DNA from: Phenylobacterium deserti
GTDB lineage: Bacteria; Pseudomonadota; Alphaproteobacteria; Caulobacterales; Caulobacteraceae
Direction of reading: 5' to 3'
NCBI RefSeq assembly: GCF_003254705.1
Contig: NZ_QFYR01000001.1
Location: 496,001-560,000, forward strand
Length of the DNA stretch: 64,000 nt
Shown here: piece by piece, positions 8,550 through 16,726 of the stretch
How the letters are laid out: each line of letters begins with the position of its first letter
Numbering within the stretch: the stretch's first letter is position 1
Program-made: the position numbers and the translations under genes
Notes under the pieces: generated by a model
Database searches by the model: none
Seen by the model: only the letters and a program-made list of their open reading frames with translations
Told to the model about the DNA's origin: nothing

Positions 8550-9410
8550 TTGCGGCTGTTCGTTTTCGGCTACGGCTTTTCCGCCAAAGCGCTCGCCCGC
8601 AGGCTTCGACCACAGGGCTGGAACATCGTCGCCACGGCCCGCACGGCGGAACGCGCTGCGGAGCTTACCGCAGAGGGCGTGCTGCCTGTGGCGTTGGACG
8701 ATCGGGCAGCGATCGCTGCAGCGCTGGCGCAAAGCCGGGCGGTCCTGATCACGGCGCCCCCGACGGAAGCGGGCTGCCCCGCCCTGCCGGTGCTCGTACC
8801 GGCGCTGGCGCAGGGCGAGGCGTTTCCCGATTGGATCGGCTACCTATCCACCACCGGCGTCTACGGCGACCGGCGCGGCGGCTGGGTCAACGAAAACAGT
8901 CGTCTGGCGGCGCAATCCCTTGAAGGCGCCCGGCGGGTCGGAGCGGAGCGCGACTGGCTGGAAGTCGGACGCGGCATGGGTCTGACCGTCACCGTCTTTC
9001 GCCTGCCCGGCATCTATGGCCCCGGCCGCTCCACCTTCGATCGCTTGCGCGACGGGCGAGCCAAGCGCATCGCGCTGCCCGGCCACGTCTTTTCACGCAT
9101 CCATGTCGAGGACCTGGCCGCGGGCCTGGAGGCCTCAATCCGCAGGCCCAGAGCCGGCGGCGTCTACAACCTTTGTGATGATGCGCCCGCGCCGAACAGC
9201 GAGGTGGTCGCCTTCGCAGCCGGGCTGCTGGGCGTGGAGCCGCCCCCCGAGGTGGCGATCACCCAGGCCGAACTGACCGGTCCGGCCCAGCGGTTCTATG
9301 CGGAGAGCAAGCGCGTCTCCAACGCCCGAGCGAAGGCCGAGCTTGGCTGGCGCCCCGCCCTGCCGACCTACCGCGAGGGACTCAAGGCGACCCTGGCGGC
9401 GGGCGGCTGA
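8550..9410 (+). CDS. YeeZ-like NAD(P)-dependent epimerase/SDR family protein
   Basis: 286-residue Rossmann-fold protein starting LFVFGYGFSAKALARRL, the cofactor loop typical of the YeeZ/atypical SDR group. Later segments STTGVYGD (near residue 95) and VFRLPGIYGPGRS resemble extended SDR enzymes, but the canonical YxxxK tyrosine-lysine pair is not obvious. The start is a TTG three bases after the sqdB stop; no ATG or GTG lies nearby in frame, and the tight spacing implies translational coupling to sqdB. Its 3' end overlaps the convergent EamA transporter gene by 29 bp. The substrate is unknown; a sugar-nucleotide or cofactor-related role is inferred only from context. Confidence 0.8.
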   Translation: MRLFVFGYGFSAKALARRLRPQGWNIVATARTAERAAELTAEGVLPVALDDRAAIAAALAQSRAVLITAPPTEAGCPALPVLVPALAQGEAFPDWIGYLSTTGVYGDRRGGWVNENSRLAAQSLEGARRVGAERDWLEVGRGMGLTVTVFRLPGIYGPGRSTFDRLRDGRAKRIALPGHVFSRIHVEDLAAGLEASIRRPRAGGVYNLCDDAPAPNSEVVAFAAGLLGVEPPPEVAITQAELTGPAQRFYAESKRVSNARAKAELGWRPALPTYREGLKATLAAGG

Positions 9411-10290
9411 GCCGGGCGGCCACGAACGATGAAAGGCCGATGCCCGCCGCGATGAGCAGCAAGCCCGCGGCGTGGAACGGACGGAACGCTTCCCCGAGCA
9501 CGGTGACGGCCAGGATCGCGCCGAAGAAGGGCTGCAGGTGCAGGAAATGCCCTGCCGATCCAGGTCCGAGCAGTTCCACCCCGCGGTTGAAGAACAAGTA
9601 GGCCAGGAAGGAAGGGAACAGGGCGACGTAGCCGATTCCGAGCATGGCAGGTGCTGTCAGGTGGATCCGCGCGCCGCCGGCGAATTCCCACCCGTAGAGC
9701 GGTCCCAGAAGCACCATCGACGTCAGAAAGGTCGCCCAGAGCAAGCTGAACGGGTGCACCGGCGGGCGTCGCCGCAGGATCAGCGAGTAGACCGCATAGA
9801 GCACCACGCCCAGGAAGATGATCCCATCGCCGCGGTTCAGATCCAGGTGCAACAGGTCCCAGGGGCGGCCGTGCGAGACCACCACCAACACGCCAAGCAG
9901 GGACAGCGCCACGCCTCCGATCTGCCATCGGGTGGTCCGCTCGCGCAGAGCGACCCAGGCGAAGAGCAGGATCAGCGGTGGAATCGCCGCCTGCATCAGC
10001 AGGCTGTTGAGCGCGGTGGTCTGATGCAGACCGACGTAAAGCAGCGCGCCGAAGCTCGCGACGCCTGTCACCGAAAGCGCGAGCACGGTGCGCCACCGCT
10101 GCACCAGGACTGCGCCGTCGGTCCGCAAGTGCGGCAGGGCAAGGGGCGTGACCAGCAGGAGGGCGAGGGTCCAGCGCCAGAAGGCCAGAGTGATCGGCGG
10201 CGTCACGCCCGCCAGCGCCCGTCCGGCGATCGAGTTGCCGGCCCAGAACAGCATGGTCGCGGCCAGCAGCAGCGGGCCGTTGCGCCACAT
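9382..10290 (-). CDS. EamA/DMT-superfamily transporter
   Basis: 302-residue integral membrane protein with about ten hydrophobic segments arranged as two EamA repeats (roughly residues 8-140 and 150-290), the drug/metabolite transporter fold. The first helix starts PLLLAATMLFWAGNSIAGRAL, a typical EamA opening with Trp-Asn. The substrate cannot be predicted; family members export amino acids, nucleotides or small metabolites. The start ATG has no strong ribosome binding site, and the upstream alpha/beta hydrolase ends only 20 bp away on the same strand, suggesting co-transcription. Its C-terminus overlaps the end of the convergent epimerase gene. Confidence 0.85.
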   Translation of the reverse strand: MWRNGPLLLAATMLFWAGNSIAGRALAGVTPPITLAFWRWTLALLLVTPLALPHLRTDGAVLVQRWRTVLALSVTGVASFGALLYVGLHQTTALNSLLMQAAIPPLILLFAWVALRERTTRWQIGGVALSLLGVLVVVSHGRPWDLLHLDLNRGDGIIFLGVVLYAVYSLILRRRPPVHPFSLLWATFLTSMVLLGPLYGWEFAGGARIHLTAPAMLGIGYVALFPSFLAYLFFNRGVELLGPGSAGHFLHLQPFFGAILAVTVLGEAFRPFHAAGLLLIAAGIGLSSFVAARLSRPPPGSP

Positions 10291-10310
10291 CGGCGCGAAA
10301 ACGGAGGGTT

Positions 10311-11051
10311 TCAGGCGCAGACCTCCGCCACGGCGGCGACAAGGCGCTGCAGATCCTGCGGTCGCGACAGCCGGTGGTCGCCGTCCTTGATCAGGCTGAA
10401 CACCACGTCTCGGCTCTTCAAGCCCTGGGCGAGCTCCAGGGCATGGGTCCAGGGCACGTCGGGATCTTCGCCGCCTTGGAGAATGCGGACCGGCGCTTCG
10501 ATGGCGACGGGGCCCGGCAGGATGGACCAGCGGGCGCCGTCATCCAGCAGAGACTGGCTGATCGGGTAAGGCTCCCCGTATTCGGAGGGGCGCATCCAGA
10601 CGCCGTCGGCCTTCAGGGCCACATGGCCCTCGGGCGGGATCTCCATCAGCTTCTCGGTGAAGTCTGGGGCGGGAGCCACCAGAACCAGAGCCCGGATCCG
10701 CTCCGGCTGCGCCATGGCTGCAAGACTTGCGATCCAGCCGCCCATAGACGAGCCCACCAGAACCACCTCGCCGGTGGTCAGCTCGTCCAGGACCGCCAGG
10801 GCGTCCTCGCGCCAGCGGGTGATGGTTCCTTGCGCAAAGTCGCCGCTCGACTCGCCGTGTCCGAAGTAGTCGAACCTCACGTAGGCGCGGCCGCTCGCCT
10901 GCGCCCACTCGGCCAGCGCCTGGGCCTTGCTGCCCGCCATGTCGGAGCGGAAGCCGCCCAGCCACACCACCGTGGGACCCGCGCCCTCCACACGCCGCCA
11001 GGCCAGCCGCTCGCCGTCGGGCCGGGACAGAAATCCGCTCGTCTCACTCAT
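10311..11051 (-). CDS. Alpha/beta hydrolase
   Basis: 246-residue cytoplasmic-type alpha/beta hydrolase without a signal peptide. The nucleophile elbow is GSSMGG, the acid is likely in GGEDPDVPW and the histidine in DGDHRLSR, so the triad looks complete. An early RPDGERLAWRR segment and FDYFGHGES oxyanion region resemble serine aminopeptidase S33-like hydrolases. I chose the second Met (context MSETSG) because it lies just behind AAGGG; the first Met four codons upstream is also possible. It overlaps no neighbour and precedes the EamA gene in a likely two-gene unit. Substrate unknown. Confidence 0.82.
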   Translation of the reverse strand: MSETSGFLSRPDGERLAWRRVEGAGPTVVWLGGFRSDMAGSKAQALAEWAQASGRAYVRFDYFGHGESSGDFAQGTITRWREDALAVLDELTTGEVVLVGSSMGGWIASLAAMAQPERIRALVLVAPAPDFTEKLMEIPPEGHVALKADGVWMRPSEYGEPYPISQSLLDDGARWSILPGPVAIEAPVRILQGGEDPDVPWTHALELAQGLKSRDVVFSLIKDGDHRLSRPQDLQRLVAAVAEVCA

Positions 11052-11135
11052 GACCCTTCTCATAGCGGCTGCGACCGAGCGCGCCAGGGCTTCCGCTCGC
11101 CTTTACGCAGCCGCGTTTCGGGCTATGCAGGGGTC

Positions 11136-12299
11136 GTGGCGCTTCCTCCTGATTTCACCCTGCTGCAGGTCGTTCCCGAGCTCGAGACGGGCGGGGCCGA
11201 ACAGACGACGCTGGATGTCGCGCGCGCAGTGATCGCGGCCGGCGGCAAGGCGCTTGTGGCCTCGCGTGGGGGCCGCATGGCGGCCCGGCTCGAGAACGAC
11301 GGCGGGCAGCTGATCGCACTGCCGATGCAGACCAAGAACCCGCTTCGGATGGTCGGAAACGCGGCGCGGCTGGCCCAGCTGATCCGGCGCGAGAAGGTCA
11401 GCATCGTCCATGCCCGCTCGCGGGCGCCGGCGTTCTCGGCCCTGTGGGCGGCGCGGGCCACCGGGACGCCGTTCGTGGCCACCTACCACGGCGTCTACAA
11501 GGCGAAGAGCGCGCTGAAGCGCTGGTACAACGCCGTCATGACCCGCGGCGACTTGGTGATCGCCAATTCGGAATACACGCGCGACCACATCCTGGCCGAG
11601 CATGGCCTCGATCCGGCGAAGATGGTCACCATCCCACGCGGCGTGGACCTGGAACGGTTCGATCCAGCCCAGGTTAGCGACGAGCGGGTCACCGAGTTGC
11701 AGCGGGCTTGGGGGCTCGCGGCCAGCGACGCGCGGACCAAGATCCTGCTGGCCGGACGGCTGACGCGCATCAAGGGCCACCTGACGATCATCGAGGCCGC
11801 CGCGAAGCTGAAAGCGCAAGGCTTGAGCGATTTCGTGATCCTGTTCGCCGGCGATGATCAGGGGCGTGTCGAGTACCGGCAGGAGCTCATCAGTGCCATT
11901 GCAGCGGCTGGGCTTCAGCAGGAAATAAGGATTGTCGGGCATTGCTCGGACATGCCCGCGGCCTACCTCCTCAGCGACCTGGCCATCCTGCCGACCATCG
12001 TGCCGGAGTCGTTCGGCCGCGCGGCTGTCGAGCCGCAAGCCATGGGTCGTCCGGTAATCGCTTCCAGCCATGGCGGCACCACCGAAACCGTTGTCGGTGG
12101 GGTGACGGGGTGGCTCGCCGCGCCGGGGGATGCCGAGGCCTGGGCCGTCGCCCTTCGGCAGGCGATCGCCCTCGGCCCCGACGGGCGCGCTCGCATGGGC
12201 AAGGCGGGCGCCGAGCGCTCGCGCCGGCTCTACTCGGTGGACGCCATGTGCGCCGCCACCCTCGCCGCTTACGAGCGGGTGCTGGAGGCCCACAGCTGA
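11136..12299 (+). CDS. Glycosyltransferase family 4
   Basis: 387-residue GT-B fold glycosyltransferase. The N-terminal domain has the acceptor-side GGAEQTT loop (about residues 16-22), and the C-terminal GT1/GT4 domain has LAGRLTRIKGH and the conserved EX7E pattern in PESFGRAAVEPQAMG. The start is taken at a GTG (residues V-A-L-P-P-D-F) because homology begins there; the frame stays open far upstream, over the antisense hydrolase gene, but that part encodes no recognisable protein. The stop overlaps the start of the next GT9 gene (TGATG). Likely builds lipopolysaccharide core or another surface glycan; the sugar donor is unknown. Confidence 0.85.
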   Translation: MALPPDFTLLQVVPELETGGAEQTTLDVARAVIAAGGKALVASRGGRMAARLENDGGQLIALPMQTKNPLRMVGNAARLAQLIRREKVSIVHARSRAPAFSALWAARATGTPFVATYHGVYKAKSALKRWYNAVMTRGDLVIANSEYTRDHILAEHGLDPAKMVTIPRGVDLERFDPAQVSDERVTELQRAWGLAASDARTKILLAGRLTRIKGHLTIIEAAAKLKAQGLSDFVILFAGDDQGRVEYRQELISAIAAAGLQQEIRIVGHCSDMPAAYLLSDLAILPTIVPESFGRAAVEPQAMGRPVIASSHGGTTETVVGGVTGWLAAPGDAEAWAVALRQAIALGPDGRARMGKAGAERSRRLYSVDAMCAATLAAYERVLEAHS

Positions 12300-13285
12300 T
12301 GGCCCGTCACGTCGAGAAGATCCTGGTCATCAAGCTGTCCGCCCTGGGCGATTTTGTCCTGGCGCTCGCGGCCATGAAGAAGATCCGTGAGGCGCACCGC
12401 AAGGCGCACATCACCCTTCTGACCACGCCGCCCTTCGAAGCGCTGGCGAAGTCCTGCCCTTACTTCAACGCGGTCGAGACGGATGGACGGCCGGAGAACT
12501 TCGCCCAATGGATGGTTCTGCGGAAGCGGATCAAGGCGGCGAACTTCGACCGGGTCTACGACCTGCAGACATCCGCCCACTCCAACCGCATCTTCCAGGC
12601 CCTGCGGCCGAACCCGCCGGCGTGGTCGGGCATCGCCTTCGGTTGCGCCCTTCCGCACAAGAACCCGCTGCGCGACTCCATGCACACCCTGGAGCGTCAG
12701 GCCGACCAGCTGATGTACGCCGGAATCTGGCCTGATGCGCCGACTGCGCCGGGCGCGGCGCCTGGGCCCGACTTGTCCTGGATCTGGAAGAACATGCCCT
12801 CCGACCGGCCCGTGCCGGGCGGGGTCAAGCCGCGCCCCTACGCCATGCTCGTGCCGGGCGGCTCGGCCCATCGGCCGGAGAAGCGCTGGCCCGTTGAGAA
12901 GTACGGCGAGCTGGCCCGGATCCTCTACGCCAAGGGCCTGGACATCGTGATCATCGGCGGACCGCAGGAGACGCCGCTGGCCCACATGATTCAGCGCGAT
13001 GTGCCGCGCGCCCGCGACCTGACAGGCCGCACCGACTTCGGCCGCATCGCGATCCTCGGCGCTAAGGCGGCGTTGGCAGTTGGAAACGACACCGGTCCGC
13101 TGCACCTGGCGGCTGCCGCAGGCGCGCCCACCGTGGTGCTGTTTTCCGGCGCTTCAGACCCAGCCCTGTCGGCGCCGCGCGGCCGGGTGGCGGTGCTGCA
13201 GGCCGCCCGCCTGTCCGACCTGCCTGTGGCTACGGTGGCACAGACCGCCATTTCTCTTAGGTCCGAGGGCGCTGGCGCGGCTTGA
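12299..13285 (+). CDS. Glycosyltransferase family 9 (heptosyltransferase-like)
   Basis: 328-residue GT9 protein of the ADP-heptose:LPS heptosyltransferase family. It starts KILVIKLSALGDFVLALAA, the typical N-terminal motif, and contains VPGGSAHRPEKRWPVEKYGELA and the donor-site GNDTGPLHLAAAAGAP near residues 262-277. The ATG overlaps the stop of the GT4 gene by one base (TGATG), so the two are translationally coupled and act in one glycan pathway, most likely LPS core assembly at the inner face of the cytoplasmic membrane. The true sugar may be something other than heptose. Confidence 0.88.
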   Translation: MARHVEKILVIKLSALGDFVLALAAMKKIREAHRKAHITLLTTPPFEALAKSCPYFNAVETDGRPENFAQWMVLRKRIKAANFDRVYDLQTSAHSNRIFQALRPNPPAWSGIAFGCALPHKNPLRDSMHTLERQADQLMYAGIWPDAPTAPGAAPGPDLSWIWKNMPSDRPVPGGVKPRPYAMLVPGGSAHRPEKRWPVEKYGELARILYAKGLDIVIIGGPQETPLAHMIQRDVPRARDLTGRTDFGRIAILGAKAALAVGNDTGPLHLAAAAGAPTVVLFSGASDPALSAPRGRVAVLQAARLSDLPVATVAQTAISLRSEGAGAA

Positions 13286-13393
13286 TACCGGGCGCCCCCT
13301 CAATCATATACTGACATCTACGACCGGAGCGTCCGATGCGCGCCGGCGTTTTGCGTTGAAACAACCCACGGAGCCCCGCCTATTCGCCGCCCC

Positions 13394-13915
13394 ATGCAAG
13401 CGCCGCCCGTCAAAGACGGTCCGCGCATGAACGAAGACATCCGCGTCCCTCGCGTCCTGCTCATCGACCAGCACGGTGAGAAGCAAGGCGTGATGCCCAC
13501 CTCCGCCGCCATCGAAGCGGCCGAAGAGGCGGGCCTCGATCTCGTCGAGATCGTTCCGAACGCGGATCCGCCCGTTTGCAAGATCCTGGACTACGGCAAG
13601 TTCAAGTTCCAGGAGCAGAAGAAGAAGAACGAGGCGCGCAAGCGGCAGAAGGTGGTGGAGATCAAAGAGATCAAGCTCCGCCCGAACATCGACACCCACG
13701 ACTACGAAGTGAAGGCGCGGGCGATGCACCGCTTCTTTGAAGAAGGCGACAAGGTGAAGGTCACCCTGCGCTTCCGTGGTCGCGAACTGGCCCACCCGGA
13801 ACTTGGCATGAAGCTGCTGCAGCAGGTGAAGGCCGACTTCGAACCGGTCGCCAAGGTCGAGTACGAGCCGCGCATGGAAGGCCGGCAGATGATCATGATC
13901 CTGGCGCCGCGCTAG
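13394..13915 (+). CDS. infC: Translation initiation factor IF-3
   Basis: 173-residue IF-3. It prevents 30S-50S association and checks start-codon selection. The N-terminal domain begins [13 protein letters not shown] and the linker is lysine-rich ([15 protein letters not shown]). The C-terminal 30S-binding domain includes [19 protein letters not shown] and ends [12 protein letters not shown]. An ATG start is used here, unlike the autoregulatory AUU of enterobacterial infC; a second in-frame ATG lies 11 codons later. Neither has a strong ribosome binding site. The usual infC-rpmI-rplT order is broken here by a terminator and an inserted antisense esterase gene. Confidence 0.96.
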   Translation: MQAPPVKDGPRMNEDIRVPRVLLIDQHGEKQGVMPTSAAIEAAEEAGLDLVEIVPNADPPVCKILDYGKFKFQEQKKKNEARKRQKVVEIKEIKLRPNIDTHDYEVKARAMHRFFEEGDKVKVTLRFRGRELAHPELGMKLLQQVKADFEPVAKVEYEPRMEGRQMIMILAPR

Positions 13916-13938
13916 ATCCGATCTCTTCGAGTTATGCG

Positions 13939-13970
13939 ACGGCCGCCCTCCGGGGCGGCCGTTTGCGTTT
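13939..13970 (+). terminator. Intrinsic terminator of infC
   Basis: Perfect 10-bp stem ACGGCCGCCC / GGGCGGCCGT with a small loop, followed by TTGCGTTT. It lies 24 bp after the infC stop and separates infC from rpmI-rplT. Confidence 0.8.
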
Positions 13971-13974
13971 GGGC

Positions 13975-14706
13975 TCAGCGCGCGGTCAAGGCCGCTGTCC
14001 AGGCCTCATAAAAGGCGCCGCCGAGCTGGAGCTGACCTGCGGCGGAGAAGTGCTTGTCGTCGAACATGGGGAAGCGGTCGGTGTCGACCATGGCGACTCC
14101 CCGTTCGGAACGCAGCGCCGTCTGGGCCGATCGCACCTGCTCGCGAAACGGCAAGCCCGCTTCATCGGCGATGCGGCCGTAGACGATCGGAACGTCGAGT
14201 CCGCCCCAGGCGGTTCGCACGCGCTCGAAGAAGGCTTTCAGGTTGCCTCGATAGGCGCGAGCGGCCGTGGGCGTCACGGCGTCCTGCTCCCCCTGCATCC
14301 AGAAGATCGCGCCCACCCTAGGCTTGAGACCCTGCCTCGCCAAGGCGGCGCGGGCCGCACCGATCGTCGAGCTCGTCTGCGCGAACAGTTCGCCCTGGCT
14401 TGCGGGGCTCCAGTCCAGGCCGGGCCCAGCCGCCAGCGCCGTCTCGCCCTTGGCCACCTTGACGATATAGAGCACGTCGGCCGGGTGGTCGGCCCGCCAG
14501 CGTCTGGCGAACGCGACTTCCGGCCCCCAGAGCTGCGGCTGGTTGGCACCGCCGCTGTTGACCCCGGGCTGCAGGACGACCCAGGCGCCATTCTTCCAAA
14601 TCCGCACGTCGGGATCGGCGGCGCGCATCTCCGCCGGCAGAGTTGCGGAGTTGTTGGGAAAGCCCACGGCGTTGGACTGGCCGGCGAAGACGACGAGCTC
14701 GATCAT
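13975..14706 (-). CDS. SGNH-type sialate O-acetylesterase-like protein (SASA/CE6 family)
   Basis: 243-residue esterase of the SASA (carbohydrate esterase 6) group, which removes acetyl groups from sugars or xylan. The nucleophile block is FAGQSNAVG (Ser near residue 10), followed by a glycine-containing block near [10 protein letters not shown]. The MQGEQDA motif lies near residue 150 and a C-terminal D-K-H ([11 protein letters not shown]) provides the acid-histidine pair. The start is taken at MIELVVF; the frame extends 48 codons upstream but without conserved sequence. No signal peptide is visible with this start, so export is uncertain. It lies antisense between infC and rpmI. Confidence 0.8.
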   Translation of the reverse strand: MIELVVFAGQSNAVGFPNNSATLPAEMRAADPDVRIWKNGAWVVLQPGVNSGGANQPQLWGPEVAFARRWRADHPADVLYIVKVAKGETALAAGPGLDWSPASQGELFAQTSSTIGAARAALARQGLKPRVGAIFWMQGEQDAVTPTAARAYRGNLKAFFERVRTAWGGLDVPIVYGRIADEAGLPFREQVRSAQTALRSERGVAMVDTDRFPMFDDKHFSAAGQLQLGGAFYEAWTAALTAR

Positions 14707-14909
14707 CGGCGCTCTTCGTGCCACAGCCCGGTGGCCGCGGCGAGGCGCCCCCGTGTCCGCCGCCTTGCGCCCGCCGCCTGGGGGCTGCGCCTTGCATCGT
14801 GGCGCTGTTTGGCGTAATGACGCGCCCCTTCGGGACCGCCTGGCCGACAAGGCATGCCATGGCGGTCCATCAACACGCCCAGAGGACGGGGCTTAGGCTC
14901 CGACGTGAA

Positions 14910-15110
14910 ATGCCGAAACTGAAGACGAAGTCGGGCGCCAAGAAGCGCTTCAAACTGACGGCGACCGGCAAGCTGAAAGCCGGCGTCGCCGGCAAGCGCC
15001 ACCGCCTGATCAGCCACAATTCCAAGTACATCCGTCAGAACCGCGGGACCAAGGTGATGAGCGAAGCCGACGCTCAGATCATCAAGAAGTTCCTGCCGTA
15101 CGGCCTTTAA
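14910..15110 (+). CDS. rpmI: 50S ribosomal protein L35
   Basis: 66-residue, very basic ribosomal protein starting [17 protein letters not shown], the L35 signature, and ending [10 protein letters not shown]. The start is the ATG before PKLKTKS; a longer open frame upstream is not coding. No strong Shine-Dalgarno sequence precedes it. rplT follows 16 bp later in the same operon, ending at a strong terminator. infC, its usual upstream partner, is about 1 kb away and separated by an antisense gene, so rpmI-rplT must have their own promoter in the 203-bp gap after the esterase gene. Confidence 0.97.
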   Translation: MPKLKTKSGAKKRFKLTATGKLKAGVAGKRHRLISHNSKYIRQNRGTKVMSEADAQIIKKFLPYGL

Positions 15111-15126
15111 TCCGGAGATCTGACAG

Positions 15127-15483
15127 ATGGCTCGCGTCAAACGGGGCGTCACCGCCCACGCCAAGCACAAGAAGGTCCTGGAACAAGCCAAGGGCTTCTA
15201 CGGCCGCCGCAAGAACACCATCCGCGCCGCCAAGGCCGCGGTGGACAAGGCCGGCCAGTACTCCTACCGCGACCGCAAGGTCCGCAAGCGCACGTTCCGT
15301 TCGCTGTGGATCCAGCGCATCAACGCTGCGGCCCGCCTGGAAGGCTTCACCTACTCGCAGTTTATCTTCGGCCTGGACAAGGCCGGGATCGAAATGGACC
15401 GCAAGGTCCTGGCGGCGGTCGCCGCCTCTGATCCGGTTGCGTTCAAGGCCATCGCCGACAAGGTTCGCGCTGCGCTGGCTTAA
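15127..15483 (+). CDS. rplT: 50S ribosomal protein L20
   Basis: 118-residue ribosomal assembly protein starting [19 protein letters not shown], with the typical [11 protein letters not shown] and [18 protein letters not shown] blocks. It binds 23S rRNA early in 50S assembly and in some bacteria represses its own operon. The ribosome binding site CCGGAG lies ahead of the ATG. It is the last gene of the rpmI-rplT operon and is followed by a strong intrinsic terminator. No obvious 23S-mimicking leader was recognised. Confidence 0.98.
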   Translation: MARVKRGVTAHAKHKKVLEQAKGFYGRRKNTIRAAKAAVDKAGQYSYRDRKVRKRTFRSLWIQRINAAARLEGFTYSQFIFGLDKAGIEMDRKVLAAVAASDPVAFKAIADKVRAALA

Positions 15484-15518
15484 GAGCTTCCGGGATCTTA
15501 GATCCTAGAACACTGAAG

Positions 15519-15551
15519 AGCCCCCCGGCCGAACCAGCCGGGGGGCTTTTT
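15519..15551 (+). terminator. Intrinsic terminator of rpmI-rplT
   Basis: 11-bp perfect stem AGCCCCCCGGC / GCCGGGGGGCT with a 7-base loop, followed by TTTTT. It separates rplT from pheS. Confidence 0.92.
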
Positions 15552-15603
15552 GCTGTCCGGCCGCTTCCACGCCCTTCCAACCTCATCTAGAGCAACGGCC
15601 GTC

Positions 15604-16713
15604 ATGACCGACCTTTCTCAACTCGAAGCCGAGCTTTCGGCCCGCGTCGTCGCCGCCGCTACGCCGGCCGACCTCGAAGCGGTGCGCGTCGCAGCGCTCG
15701 GCAAGTCCGGCTCCATCTCGGACCTCCTGAAGACCCTGGGCCAGATGAGCCCCGACGAGCGTCGCGAACGCGGGCCGCAGATCAATGGCCTGCGCGACCG
15801 GATCAGCTCCGCCATCGCCGAAAAGAAGGCGGCGCTCGAAGCCGCCGAGCTCGAAGCCAAGCTGGCGGCCGAGCGCGTCGACCTCACCCTGCCCGCCCCG
15901 CCGCGCCGCAAGGGCCGCGTGCACCCGACCATGCAGGTCATGGACGAGATGGTCGCCATCTTCGCCGACATGGGCTTCGGCCTGGCGGAGGGTCCGGACA
16001 TCGAGGACGACTTCCACAACTTCACCGCCCTGAACTTCCCGCCCAAGCACCCGGCGCGGGAGATGCACGACACTTTCTGGCTGCCGGAGGACGAGAACGG
16101 CGAGCGCAAGGTCCTGCGCACGCACACCAGCCCCGTCCAGATCCGCGTCATGCAGAAGCTCAACGAGAAGCTGCCGACCTGGATCGCGAATGGTCAGGAG
16201 CCGCCGATCCGCGTGATCGTGCCGGGCCGCGTCTACCGCTCGGACAGCGACGCCACCCACACGCCCATGTTCCACCAGCTGGAAGGCCTGGTGATCGGCC
16301 GCGACATCCACATGGGTCACCTCAAGTGGACGCTGGACACCTTCACCAAGCGCTTCTTCGAGACCGACAACGTGGTCACCCGCTTCCGCCCGCACCACTT
16401 CCCGTTCACCGAGCCCAGCGCGGAGATGGACGTACAGTGCGACCGCTCGGGCGGCGCGGTGAAGATCGGCGAAGGCTCCGACTGGCTGGAGATCCTGGGC
16501 GGCGGGATGGTGCATCCCAACGTGCTGAAGAACTGCGGCCTCGATCCGAAACAGTGGCAGGGCTTCGCCTTCGGCCTGGGCGTGGATCGCCTGGGGATGC
16601 TGAAGTACGGCATGCCGGACCTGCGCGACATGTTCGCGGCCGATGTGCGCTGGCTGGAGCACTACGGCTTCTCGGCCTTCCAGGCGCCCAACCCGGCGAC
16701 CGGCCTGAGCTAA
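15604..16713 (+). CDS. pheS: Phenylalanine--tRNA ligase alpha subunit
   Basis: Catalytic subunit of the (alpha-beta)2 PheRS. 369 residues from the ATG at [10 protein letters not shown]. An N-terminal coiled coil (about 1-90) is followed by the class II core with motif 2 region [17 protein letters not shown], the [17 protein letters not shown] block and motif 3 [13 protein letters not shown]. The frame extends 18 codons upstream into the terminator region, which is not coding. pheT follows 13 bp after the stop with a good ribosome binding site (AAGGAGAG), forming a pheST operon. Confidence 0.97.
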   Translation: MTDLSQLEAELSARVVAAATPADLEAVRVAALGKSGSISDLLKTLGQMSPDERRERGPQINGLRDRISSAIAEKKAALEAAELEAKLAAERVDLTLPAPPRRKGRVHPTMQVMDEMVAIFADMGFGLAEGPDIEDDFHNFTALNFPPKHPAREMHDTFWLPEDENGERKVLRTHTSPVQIRVMQKLNEKLPTWIANGQEPPIRVIVPGRVYRSDSDATHTPMFHQLEGLVIGRDIHMGHLKWTLDTFTKRFFETDNVVTRFRPHHFPFTEPSAEMDVQCDRSGGAVKIGEGSDWLEILGGGMVHPNVLKNCGLDPKQWQGFAFGLGVDRLGMLKYGMPDLRDMFAADVRWLEHYGFSAFQAPNPATGLS

Positions 16714-16726
16714 GGAGAGAGACGAG

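Noticed and set aside
10374..11135. Long N-terminal extension of the GT4 frame
   Set aside because: It lies antisense over the alpha/beta hydrolase and adds about 250 residues without family similarity; GT4 homology starts at the GTG at 11136.
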